Positions 1 to 6,081 are shown, counted from the first letter of the stretch. The stretch is DNA of 10,567 nt from Methanoculleus sp. UBA77 (GCA_002499455.1 DALN01000124.1:1-10567); one strand, 5' to 3'. Notes: a model not told the origin generated them from the sequence alone. Numbers and translations are program-made.

Positions 1-173
1 GAGCCGTTGATGCAGTTTTTCAGGCACTCTTCCTCCTCTCCGACGTCCGGTTCCTGCTGCGGGAGACCGCTCCGCAGCATGAGTTTGATGAAGAGCAGAA
101 GAAGCGGGCCGCAACCGCCCTCGAGAAGGTGAAGCGGCAGATTGCAATCCTCGAAGAGGAGTTGATACAGTGA
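1..173 (+). CDS. C-terminal part of an unidentified protein (5' end outside window)
   Basis: An open frame enters from the left edge (first full codon at base 3) and ends at TGA 171-173. It gives 56 residues beginning AVDAVFQALFLLSDVRFLL and ending KRQIAILEEELIQ. The visible part is helical and charged: a hydrophobic helix, then a Glu/Lys-rich stretch (EFDEEQKKRAATALEKVK) that could be coiled coil. No catalytic motif is visible and I cannot name the family securely; a small archaeal domain of unknown function of the DUF5788 type is a guess only. Its stop overlaps the GTG start of the next gene by two bases, so the two are probably co-transcribed and translationally coupled. That ties this protein to the Sep-tRNA:Cys-tRNA synthase in expression, though not necessarily in function. 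Confidence 0.7.
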   Translation, partial: AVDAVFQALFLLSDVRFLLRETAPQHEFDEEQKKRAATALEKVKRQIAILEEELIQ

Positions 174-1348
174 AGTGCGCAGTCGATATCGATGCCCGCG
201 ACGTCGAGGAGATGTACATCAACATCGACCCCATCCAGGCAGGCGGGCGGCTCACCGCCGAGGCCATGAAGGCGGCGATCTCGTTCGGCGACGGCTACTC
301 TGTCTGCGACAACTGCCGGAACCCTCCCCGGCTCGACTACATCAGGAATCCCCCCATCGCGCAGTTCCACGCCGATCTCGCCGCCTGGCTGAATATGGAC
401 ACGGTGCGGGTGGTGCCGGGTGCGCGCCGGGGATTCCAGGCGGTCGCCTCCACGTTCGTGGAGAAGGGCGATCCGGTCATCCTCACGTCGCTTGCCCACT
501 ACACCGAGTTCATGGCGGTCGAGGCGGCCGGCGGTATCCCGCGGGAGATCCCGAAGGACGATAAGAACCATATCACCGCGGATGCCGCCGCAGAGAAGAT
601 CGAGGCGGTGATACGGGAGTTCTCGAAGACTCCGCCGCTGCTCTTCGTCGACCACGTCGACTACCAGTTCGGGAACGTCCATGACGTCGCGGGGATCATC
701 AGGGCCGCCCACCAGTACGACGTCCCGGTCCTGGTCAACGGGGCCTACACGGTCGGGACCATGCCCATCGACGGCAAAGCCCTCGGCGCCGACTTCATCG
801 TCGGGTCGGGCCACAAGAGCATGGCGGCCCCGGCGCCTTCGGGTCTTCTCGCGACGACGAACGAGCACGCAGAGCGGGTCTTCCGGATGACGCAGGCGAA
901 GGGTGACGTGACCGGCCGGACGTTCGGGATGAAAGAGGTCGAGATGATGGGCTGCACCCTGATGGGCGTCACCGTCGTCGGGATGATGGCCTCGTTCCCC
1001 CACGTCAGGGAGCGGGTGAAGCACTGGGAGACCGAGGTGGCGCATTCGCAGGCGGTCACGGACGCCCTCCTCTCCATCGAGGGGACGAAGGTCCTCTCCG
1101 ACTACCCCCGAAAACACACCCTGACCCGGATCGACACCCGCGAGTCATTCGATAAGGTTGCAGAACGGCACAAGAAACGCGGGTTCTTCCTTGCAAGCGA
1201 GATGAAGAAGCGCGGGATCACCGGCGTCATCCCCGGCTCCACGAAGGTCTGGAAGTACAACACCTTCGGGCTGACGGAGAAGCAGATCCGGCATGTGGGA
1301 GAGGCCTTCATCGAGGTTGCCCGGGATAACGGGCTGAATATCCTTTAA
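170..1348 (+). CDS. pscS: O-phospho-L-seryl-tRNA:Cys-tRNA synthase (SepCysS)
   Basis: This PLP enzyme converts phosphoseryl-tRNA(Cys), made by SepRS, to cysteinyl-tRNA(Cys) with a sulfur donor: the tRNA-dependent cysteine route of methanogens. The protein has 392 residues, the usual family length. Family signatures run throughout: NIDPIQAGGRLT near residue 18, YSVCDNCR with Cys46 and Cys49, VVPGARRGFQAVAS, and GSGHKSMAAPAPSG, in which Lys216 is the expected PLP lysine. A third cysteine, Cys262 (EMMGCTLMG), matches the family's third functional cysteine. Known family members use these cysteines for persulfide or Fe-S chemistry; that they do so here is inference. The start is GTG at 170, overlapping the previous stop, with GAGGAG at 156-161 eight bases upstream. 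The next in-frame ATG (residue 15) would remove conserved N-terminal sequence. The SepRS partner is not in the window. Identification is strong. Confidence 0.96.
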   Translation: MKCAVDIDARDVEEMYINIDPIQAGGRLTAEAMKAAISFGDGYSVCDNCRNPPRLDYIRNPPIAQFHADLAAWLNMDTVRVVPGARRGFQAVASTFVEKGDPVILTSLAHYTEFMAVEAAGGIPREIPKDDKNHITADAAAEKIEAVIREFSKTPPLLFVDHVDYQFGNVHDVAGIIRAAHQYDVPVLVNGAYTVGTMPIDGKALGADFIVGSGHKSMAAPAPSGLLATTNEHAERVFRMTQAKGDVTGRTFGMKEVEMMGCTLMGVTVVGMMASFPHVRERVKHWETEVAHSQAVTDALLSIEGTKVLSDYPRKHTLTRIDTRESFDKVAERHKKRGFFLASEMKKRGITGVIPGSTKVWKYNTFGLTEKQIRHVGEAFIEVARDNGLNIL

Positions 1349-1356
1349 AACCCCTG

Positions 1357-1375
1357 ATTTTTTAAGTTGATTTTG
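1357..1375 (+). terminator. T-tract terminator after SepCysS
   Basis: Nine bases after the SepCysS stop there is a run of six T (1358-1363), followed by AAGTTGATTTT. Archaeal RNA polymerase is known to terminate at short oligo-T tracts without needing a hairpin, so this is a plausible end of the (+) transcript. No mapped 3' end is available. Confidence 0.5.
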
Positions 1376-1438
1376 CAGGTCATAGCGAGATTTCCTGGTG
1401 TCTGGTGAAGGCCTGAAAATGAGCGTTTGTGACATGGC

Positions 1439-1509
1439 CTCACGCGAAGACGCGAAGAGGAGTCTCCAACTGTCGCACGGGCTTCGCGCTCTTCGCGTCT
1501 TCGCGTGAG
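1439..1509. repeat. 71-bp inverted-repeat element, CTCACGCGAAG family, copy 1
   Basis: Two 21-base arms, 1439-1459 and 1489-1509, are perfect reverse complements around a 29-base centre. The outer 11-mer CTCACGCGAAG and its complement CTTCGCGTGAG close the ends. Inside each arm the module CGCGAAG is repeated. The centre contains GCTTCGCG, a further partial copy. The element lies between the converging SepCysS and thiI genes. The same 11-mer bounds two larger elements at 4706-4818 and 4845-5091. It could form a long hairpin in RNA from either strand, so a bidirectional terminator or RNA-stability element is possible. A small non-autonomous mobile repeat is the alternative; no target-site duplication is evident. 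Confidence 0.85.
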
Positions 1510-1531
1510 ATAATATCAAGATAGGACCCTC

Positions 1532-2710
1532 TTACCGGACCTCCTCAACCTCCCCGTTCTTCGCCCGGTACACCCGCACCGTCTCCGCCGCCCGTTCCGC
1601 GAGGCCCGCAACCCCGATCTCCTCCTCAATCTTCGCGATCGTCTCCGCGGGCGCCGCCGTCGAGGGGTAGCGGGGGACGGCCGCGCATCCGACATCCCCC
1701 GGATGGGCCTCGAACGTCCCGATGGCGCGGGCGCGCTCGATGATCTCCTCCTTGTCAAAACCGATCAGCGGCCGGAGGACGGGGACAGGCGTCGCCGGGG
1801 CGATCACCGCCATGTTCGCCAGCGTCTGGGAGGCCACCTGGCCCATGTTGTCGCCGTTGACGAGCGCGTAGGCGCCGCGCCTTTCGGCAAGGATGCCCGC
1901 CACCCGGAGCATGAACCGCTTGCAGAGGATGCACCGGTAGCGCGGCTCTTTCAAGGCCGTGATCACCTCAAAGAACGGTTCCATATCGACGACGAGGAGG
2001 TCGAGCGGGTGCCCTGGAACCCAGGCGGAGAGCCGGGCGTGGTTTGCGCGGACGTTCCATTCCACGTCCGCCCCCGCAAAGCGTCCGCCCTGCATGTTGA
2101 CGTGCACCATCCGGCACCCCCGGCGCATCATCAGCCACGACGCAACGGGCGAATCGATCCCTGCCGATAGGAGGGCCATCACCTCACCCTGCGTCCCGTA
2201 GGGAAGCCCTCCCGGTCCGGGAATCCTCTCGTCGTAGACGAGGCCGCCGAACTCCCTGGCCTCCACGAAGATCTCGTAGTCGGGCGCCGTCAGGTCGACC
2301 CTCGCCTCCGGGATCCGGTCGAGGACGGCCGAGCCGACCTCGGCGCCGAGTGTCTGGCTGTTGAACCCCTCGACGCCCGACCGGCGCGCCCGGACGGCGA
2401 ACGACATCTCCGGCCGGAGACGCCGCTCCGCACGCTCGACGGCAGCGGCCGAGAGCCCCTCGATGTCGGGGGTCGTCACCGTGCAGACGCTCGCGCTCGC
2501 CACCCCGAACGTCCGCGCGGCAACCGCGGCGATCCGCTCCGGCTCGTCGCCATAGATCAGGACCCGTCCGCGAGGAGTCTCAAACCTGTGGGCGATCCCT
2601 TCTGCCTCCAGCGCGAGCCGGATATTCTCCGTCATGATCGATATGAACCGCCGTTTCACCGGCTCGCTCTTGAGAAAGATCTCGCTGTAGCGTATCGTCA
2701 CCGCTTCCAT
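1532..2710 (-). CDS. thiI: tRNA 4-thiouridine synthase ThiI (no rhodanese domain)
   Basis: ThiI adenylates U8 of tRNA and replaces its oxygen with sulfur to give 4-thiouridine; in some organisms it also supplies sulfur for thiamine synthesis. The 392 residues show an N-terminal ferredoxin-like/THUMP region (about 1-165) and a C-terminal PP-loop ATPase domain with ALLSAGIDSPVAS (SAGIDS at 182-187). The C-terminal rhodanese domain of the E. coli enzyme is absent, as is usual for methanogens. Instead there is a CxxC pair, Cys260 and Cys263 (YRCILCKRF), of the type shown in methanogen ThiI to be needed for activity, plus Cys342 (GDVGCAAVP). Start ATG 2708-2710 opens with the typical EAVTIRYSEIFLKS. 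Its start overlaps the end of the LarE-like gene by 13 bases, so it is probably the second gene of a two-gene minus-strand operon. Confidence 0.95.
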   Translation of the reverse strand: MEAVTIRYSEIFLKSEPVKRRFISIMTENIRLALEAEGIAHRFETPRGRVLIYGDEPERIAAVAARTFGVASASVCTVTTPDIEGLSAAAVERAERRLRPEMSFAVRARRSGVEGFNSQTLGAEVGSAVLDRIPEARVDLTAPDYEIFVEAREFGGLVYDERIPGPGGLPYGTQGEVMALLSAGIDSPVASWLMMRRGCRMVHVNMQGGRFAGADVEWNVRANHARLSAWVPGHPLDLLVVDMEPFFEVITALKEPRYRCILCKRFMLRVAGILAERRGAYALVNGDNMGQVASQTLANMAVIAPATPVPVLRPLIGFDKEEIIERARAIGTFEAHPGDVGCAAVPRYPSTAAPAETIAKIEEEIGVAGLAERAAETVRVYRAKNGEVEEVR

Positions 2711-3471
2711 GAATCAGCACCTCCTTCCCGGTAGCCTCCCGGCGCGATCGTGACGTCCTTAAACCCGAGGTCCTTCACCGCGCCAAGCAACTCCTCAAGC
2801 CTCCCATGATACGCCGGGTCGGCCTCTATGGAGGCCTTGCGGCCACCGGTGCACCGGACCCGCAGGGTTCCCGGAATCTCCCGCGCAAGAAGGGCCTCCG
2901 CGGCCGCGACGAGCGCGAGGCACTCCCGGCTTACCGGCTCTCCGGCGGGTATGCGTGTCGCAAGGCACGCGGACGGCGGGCGGATCGGTATCCCGAGCTC
3001 CCCGGCAAGCGCTTCGATATCCGCCTTCCTCATACTGCACTCCGCAAACGGGCTCCTGATCCCGAGTTCGCGGAGCGCCCGCATCCCCGGCCGTGCACCG
3101 GGCCTGTCGTCGGCATGGGTTCCGTCGACCACCGTCCGACACCCCTGCCGCTCTGCCTCCCTAGCGATCGCCTCCATCATCGCCCGCTTGCAGACGTAGC
3201 ACCGGTCGGGCCGGTTCTCCCGGACTGCGGGAATATCGAGCATATCGAGCGGTATCACGATCTGCGGGAGGCCCAGGCGCTTCGTGAGATCCCGTGCTGC
3301 CGCAAGTTCCCCCGGAGGGGTGAGGCCGGTGTCGACGCTGACAGCGATCGCCCGGATGTTGTGCTGCCGGGCAACGGCCAGCAGCACCGAACTGTCCGTC
3401 CCTCCGGAGAGCGCGACCGCAATAGGTTCATAGGATTTCAGGAGCGGAACAAGCCCGCAGTCTCTCGCCAT
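2698..3471 (-). CDS. LarE-like ATP-dependent sulfur transferase (PP-loop superfamily)
   Basis: The 257-residue protein belongs to the LarE group of N-type ATP-pyrophosphatases. LarE adenylates and thiolates the pyridinium dicarboxylate precursor of the nickel-pincer cofactor. Visible motifs are the PP-loop LSGGTDSSVL (SGGTDSS at 22-28), SVDTGLTPP near 45, NRPDRCYVCKRAMM with Cys91 and Cys94, VVDGTHADDRPGARPG (114-129), and SACLATRIP with Cys169. Cys169 aligns with the cysteine that sacrificial LarE enzymes convert to dehydroalanine. With Cys91 and Cys94 it makes a three-cysteine set like that of LarE forms carrying an Fe-S cluster, so catalytic rather than sacrificial sulfur transfer is possible (inference). 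No larA, larB or larC lies in the window. Overlap with thiI suggests a broader sulfur role. Start ATG 3469-3471 has only a weak purine-rich upstream stretch (AAGAAGAG). Confidence 0.87.
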   Translation of the reverse strand: MARDCGLVPLLKSYEPIAVALSGGTDSSVLLAVARQHNIRAIAVSVDTGLTPPGELAAARDLTKRLGLPQIVIPLDMLDIPAVRENRPDRCYVCKRAMMEAIAREAERQGCRTVVDGTHADDRPGARPGMRALRELGIRSPFAECSMRKADIEALAGELGIPIRPPSACLATRIPAGEPVSRECLALVAAAEALLAREIPGTLRVRCTGGRKASIEADPAYHGRLEELLGAVKDLGFKDVTIAPGGYREGGADSWKR

Positions 3472-3520
3472 CTGCTCTTCTTATGCTCGCTTGTTCTACA
3501 TGAATGTTCGCGAATCGCGC

Positions 3521-3530
3521 CCATTTAAGC
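3521..3530. promoter_or_regulatory. TATA-like box in the divergent promoter region
   Basis: The 102-base gap between the diverging LarE-like gene and the DUF2150 gene holds ATTTAAG (3523-3529), read CTTAAAT on the other strand. Taken as a (+) TATA box it would start RNA near 3550, giving a short leader with AGAGG (3561-3565) ahead of ATG 3574. Taken in the minus direction it would start RNA near 3500, ahead of the LarE-like gene. A second AT-rich site, TTTTTAA (3553-3559), is another candidate and would favour a leaderless message from the ATG at 3586. The palindrome TTCGCGAA sits nearby at 3507-3514. Confidence 0.35.
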
Positions 3531-3573
3531 CTTCCCCGCAATGAGCAAATGATTTTTAACAGAGGCACTCCGA

Positions 3574-4212
3574 ATGTGTACTGATATGGCGAAGAAAGCG
3601 AGTGCCAAACAGGCAGAACCCATGAAACTCTTCTATATTTTTTACAATCAGGAGCGCTGGGACAACTGGATAAAAACGCTCGAAGGTGCAAACTTCGAGC
3701 CCGCCGAGGGTGAAGAGGTCTCCGAAGGCGAGCAGATGCTCTACAGTTTCACCGAGGATATCACGCTCTCGGTCTTGAAGATCATCCGCCTCTACCAGAA
3801 CGGCCGGTTCACGAAAGAGGAGGCCAGGGAGAAACTCGACGACGTGGAACTGATCGTCATGACCGGCCTCCCCGAAGGGGAACTCGAGGATATCATCGGG
3901 TCGCTCCAGCTCTCGCTGCTGGTGCTCTTCACCGCCTGCCGGAAATACCTCGAGGGCGAGTTCGATAAGGATATAAAGACGCTCGTGAAGAAGGGGCGGG
4001 GGCTCGATGAGGAGAACCTTGAGGAAGCGCTCGAGGTTGCGGCAAATATCGGGGCCGCCGTTGTCGACGGCGCTACCTGCTGCGCGAAGTATATCAAAGA
4101 CGACGCGGAGAACCCCGGCCTCTTCGACGAGTGGCTCATCGAGATCGAGAATATGAGCAACGCCATGAAGTCTCTCGCCAAGTTCGACGAGGAGCCCGGA
4201 GAAGCCTCGTGA
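3574..4212 (+). CDS. DUF2150-family archaeal protein of unknown function
   Basis: This 212-residue acidic, mostly helical, soluble protein resembles the DUF2150 family of methanogens; I recognise the overall sequence style (KLFYIFYNQERWDNWIKTLE, then long Glu-rich helices) and no function is established. The N-terminal dozen residues are Lys/Ala-rich and probably flexible. A hydrophobic helix at about 108-125 (IIGSLQLSLLVLFTACRKYL) is followed by an acidic segment and GAAVVDGATCCAKYIKDD, containing a Cys-Cys pair. No signal peptide or membrane span is evident. Start ATG 3574 is preferred because AGAGG lies eight bases upstream. ATG 3586 (MAKKASAKQ) is a real alternative, especially if the message is leaderless. 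The stop TGA overlaps the GTG of the next gene, so the two are probably translated together. Confidence 0.85.
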   Translation: MCTDMAKKASAKQAEPMKLFYIFYNQERWDNWIKTLEGANFEPAEGEEVSEGEQMLYSFTEDITLSVLKIIRLYQNGRFTKEEAREKLDDVELIVMTGLPEGELEDIIGSLQLSLLVLFTACRKYLEGEFDKDIKTLVKKGRGLDEENLEEALEVAANIGAAVVDGATCCAKYIKDDAENPGLFDEWLIEIENMSNAMKSLAKFDEEPGEAS

Positions 4213-4661
4213 TCGCGGATAAGGCCCGGTTCCGGGCGGCACGGAAGCTGGAGCGGGCTGCAGGGTTCCGGCTCCCCGACCACGTCTTCTCGGGCGCGTT
4301 TCTTGAGTCGCTGGGGAAGGCGATCAACTTCGAGAACCTTGACAGAAGGATGCAGGAGCAGCTCCTCGCCTTTTTCCGCGACTTCATGGACTGCAAGTGC
4401 AAGAACGCTCCCTTCTGCGGTTGCCCGGAGAGGAAGTTCACGCTCACCATCATCGAGTTCAGGGAGATGGGCCTCGATCACCGCCAGATCAGCGCCCACC
4501 TCCTCGACGAATACGGGATCGACCTCTACCCTGCCGATATCCTGAGTTTCCTCGAAGACTCCGTCCACATGCTCGAGGCGATACGGGACGTCGCCGAGTT
4601 GCAGGGGCGCGAGAAACTGGCGGAGAGCGCCATCGAGCATATCAAGCAGATCGAGCACTAG
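4209..4661 (+). CDS. Small cysteine-cluster protein, coupled to the DUF2150 gene
   Basis: GTG at 4209 overlaps the TGA stop of the DUF2150 gene in the form GTGA, with GGAG at 4192-4195 and CGGAGAAG just downstream as possible ribosome binding sites. This start gives 150 residues (VIADKARFRAARKLER...). The N-terminal third is basic and helical. The centre holds DCKCKNAPFCGC with Cys62, Cys64, Cys70 and Cys72 (C-x-C-x5-C-x-C), a likely zinc or Fe-S site. The C-terminal half (TIIEFREMGLDHRQISAHLLDEYGIDLYPADILSFLED...) looks like a helical, helix-turn-helix-like domain. It recalls the C-terminal part of archaeal DUF5814 helicase-type proteins, but I am unsure of that link. No function is assigned. 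An extension to an in-frame ATG at 4131 would sit wholly inside the upstream gene and is unlikely. Confidence 0.85.
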   Translation: MIADKARFRAARKLERAAGFRLPDHVFSGAFLESLGKAINFENLDRRMQEQLLAFFRDFMDCKCKNAPFCGCPERKFTLTIIEFREMGLDHRQISAHLLDEYGIDLYPADILSFLEDSVHMLEAIRDVAELQGREKLAESAIEHIKQIEH

Positions 4662-4705
4662 GGCATCAGCTCGTCTTATTCTGTTGGCACATGGAGAACG
4701 GCCAA

Positions 4706-4818
4706 CTCACGCGAAGATCTGTTGATTGTCAGTGACAGCCCGTTGCTCACCTGACGGTGCTCGAACTCCTTCCCCTCCGGGGAGGTCACACTTCGCGGCT
4801 TCGCGCTCTTCGCGTGAG
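4706..4818. repeat. 113-bp inverted-repeat element, CTCACGCGAAG family, copy 2
   Basis: CTCACGCGAAG at 4706-4716 and its exact reverse complement CTTCGCGTGAG at 4808-4818 bound this element. The right arm is extended (4791-4818) by CTTCGCG modules joined by GC and CTC. The interior contains one two-hairpin module (4748-4785). A partner arm with the same modules in a different connector order lies at 4845-4872. The 10-base inner ends TTCGCGTGAG (4809-4818) and CTCACGCGAA (4845-4854) could therefore also pair across the linker. Confidence 0.75.
4748..4785. repeat. Two-hairpin module A
   Basis: Hairpin 1 is CACC (4748-4751), TGAC loop, GGTG (4756-4759). A linker CTCGAACTC follows, then hairpin 2: CTTCCCC (4769-4775), TCC loop, GGGGAGG (4779-4785), with one T-G wobble. 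The same layout recurs at 4916-5075 with different stem sequences. Confidence 0.65.
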
Positions 4819-4844
4819 GTTGTACCCTTATCCGAATCGATAAA

Positions 4845-5091
4845 CTCACGCGAAGCCGCGAAGAACGCGAAGTAGGGTAGGTGGGTATTTTGGTCCCCTT
4901 TGCGGCTCGCAACTCGCACCTGCCGGCGCTCGAACTCCGGATTCGCACCAATCGGTGCTCAAACTCCTGCCCTACGGGTAGTCGCACCCATCAGCCCGTC
5001 GTTCCTGCGATGCTCAAGGCTCGCTTCGCTCGCAGGTCGCACCTACGGTGCTCCAACTCCGCTTCTGACGAAGCGTCGTTCTTCGCGTGAG
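4845..5091. repeat. 247-bp inverted-repeat element, CTCACGCGAAG family, copy 3
   Basis: CTCACGCGAAG at 4845-4855 and CTTCGCGTGAG at 5081-5091 bound this longest copy. The left arm continues with CGCGAAG modules to 4872. After a spacer containing GTAGGGTAGGTGGG, the interior carries a tandem-like array of two-hairpin modules (4914-5075). No transposase or other gene is inside. The flanking bases show no obvious target duplication. Confidence 0.75.
4914..5075. repeat. Array of four degenerate modules (B-E) phased on TCGCACC
   Basis: TCGCACC recurs at 4914, 4943, 4982 and 5037. In C and E it is followed by GGTGCTC(A/C)AACTCC, in B by GGCGCTCGAACTCC. Hairpin 1 is GCACC-AATC-GGTGC in C (4945-4958) and GCACC-TAC-GGTGC in E (5039-5051); B has one mismatch. 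Hairpin 2 differs in sequence but is kept: CTGCCC-TAC-GGGTAG in C (4967-4981, one wobble) and CGCTTC-TGAC-GAAGCG in E (5060-5075). Unit D is divergent but ends with a 7-bp stem, CCTGCGA (5004-5010) with TCGCAGG (5030-5036). The spacings (29, 39 and 55 bases) are too irregular for CRISPR. Confidence 0.7.
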
Positions 5092-5137
5092 GCCACACAG
5101 TGGGCGAAAATTCAGGTGCAACGGGCCATCCGGCGGC

Positions 5138-5203
5138 CAACTGTCTGCAGTTGTGTGACCGGTGTAGGTGAGCGGAAGTCTCTCCCGGACAACCTGCCCG
5201 GGA
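5138..5203 (-). terminator. Two small hairpins downstream of the glycosyltransferase
   Basis: Just past the minus-strand glycosyltransferase stop lie TCCCGG (5183-5188) pairing with CCGGGA (5198-5203) across a 9-base loop, and CAACTG-TCTG-CAGTTG (5138-5153). They could mark the transcript end, but there is no T-run on the minus strand here, so a terminator role is only a suggestion. Confidence 0.25.
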
Positions 5204-5214
5204 CGCGGTCAGAA

Positions 5215-5994
5215 CTATCTCTTCTCCCTATCGACCTCGAAGTACCTCTCCGGGAACATATACCCGATAAAATAGTTCAGCCGCAGGATGAGGTTCTTCC
5301 GGTAGGAGAGGTCCAGGCCGTTCATGGGGAGCCCGACGACTGCGCCGCCGAGGACGGACTTGCATATCGAGGGCCGGAACCCTTTCCGCTGCCTGAGGCC
5401 TGCCCCCAGCCACCGCCACCGCATCGCCTCAGAGACGTTCCCGACATGATGGTGGTTGACGAAGACAGGCAGGATATACCATCGCAGGTTCTTTCCGGCC
5501 AGATACTCGGCATAAAGAGCGTCTTCCCCGCTTGAGAGACCATCGAGGGCCGTGCACGCCACGACGCACTTCCGGCGCGTCACGCAGCAGCCGAACGCCC
5601 CGTTGCCCCCGAGCAGCGAGATCGGCCCGGTCGGTCGCCTGATATAGCCGTCGTCGTAGAGCGCACCGATCACTCCTGCATCCGGATATCGTCCTTCGGC
5701 CGAGGCCTGTAGGACCTCTTCCCACTCCAGGAGGAGCTCCACGTCGGAGTCGACGAAGGCGACAAGGTCTGTTTGGGCCTCGCATGCCCCGAGCCTTCGT
5801 GCCGCCCCGAGGGTCGTGCTCGAAGAGATGACGTCGCAGCCGTACCCGCTGGCGATCGCCGTAGTCCGGTCGGTCGAGTGCTTATCGACGACGATGATCC
5901 TGTTCGGGCGCCCGTGCTGCTGGATCGACGAGAGCGTAAGCTCCAGCGTTGCGTCGCTGTTCCAGGTAGGAACGATATAATCGATGCTCCCCAT
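5215..5994 (-). CDS. Family 2 glycosyltransferase
   Basis: GT-A-fold transferases of this family move a sugar from a nucleotide or lipid-phosphate donor to a glycan or lipid acceptor at the cytoplasmic face of the membrane. With the start at ATG 5992-5994 the protein has 259 residues and opens MGSIDYIVPTWNSD, the expected first strand of the fold. It continues with RIIVVDKHSTDRT (the donor-base Asp at 38), a metal-binding D-x-D (FVDSD, Asp82 and Asp84), and SSGEDALYAEYLAGK (GED at 156-158), which suits the acceptor/catalytic Asp region. The C-terminus has an amphipathic Arg-rich segment (MRWRWLGAGLRQRKGFR) that may touch the membrane, but no clear transmembrane span. A longer reading from GTG 6046-6048 adds 18 unconserved residues with no ribosome site. 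The sugar specificity cannot be read. The neighbouring flippase and sugar dehydrogenases suggest envelope-glycan assembly. Confidence 0.9.
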   Translation of the reverse strand: MGSIDYIVPTWNSDATLELTLSSIQQHGRPNRIIVVDKHSTDRTTAIASGYGCDVISSSTTLGAARRLGACEAQTDLVAFVDSDVELLLEWEEVLQASAEGRYPDAGVIGALYDDGYIRRPTGPISLLGGNGAFGCCVTRRKCVVACTALDGLSSGEDALYAEYLAGKNLRWYILPVFVNHHHVGNVSEAMRWRWLGAGLRQRKGFRPSICKSVLGGAVVGLPMNGLDLSYRKNLILRLNYFIGYMFPERYFEVDREKR

Positions 5995-6081
5995 GCCGCC
6001 GCAGCCCCCTGGCCTATCGGGTTTCATCTCACATAGGTTTGTCGTCACACACGGCGGGAGGATGGTGGAGCGGGTCCTGGC

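Larger units (their letters stand above)
4662..5214. other. Gene-free 553-bp convergent intergenic region rich in inverted repeats
   Basis: No credible gene lies here between the (+) cysteine-cluster gene and the (-) glycosyltransferase. Short open frames crossing it consist of repeat sequence and show no recognisable protein. The stretch holds two CTCACGCGAAG-bounded elements (4706-4818 and 4845-5091), an array of two-hairpin modules inside them, and two further small hairpins at 5138-5153 and 5183-5203. A 26-base linker (4819-4844) separates the two elements. Confidence 0.8.

Noticed and set aside
20..1117. A 365-codon open frame on the minus strand opposite SepCysS
   Set aside because: It is a shadow of the high-GC third positions of SepCysS; its product is Arg/Asp/His-rich with no recognisable domain, and the (+) frame is unmistakable.
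3507..3514. TTCGCGAA palindrome in the divergent LarE-like/DUF2150 promoter region as an operator
   Set aside because: It is an isolated 8-base palindrome with no second copy or neighbouring regulator; too weak to call.
3792..4658. A 288-codon minus-strand open frame opposite the DUF2150 and cysteine-cluster genes, and a 228-codon one at 3556-4242
   Set aside because: Their products are low-complexity Ser/Pro/Glu-rich, span two well-supported coupled genes and have no ribosome site of note.
4914..5075. Possible CRISPR array in the TCGCACC-phased repeats
   Set aside because: The repeats are short and degenerate, spacing is irregular (29, 39 and 55 bases), the intervening bases are themselves related hairpins, and no cas gene is nearby.
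4900..5535. A 211-codon plus-strand open frame across the repeat island
   Set aside because: Its first half is repeat sequence and its second half runs antisense through the glycosyltransferase; it has no domain or ribosome site.
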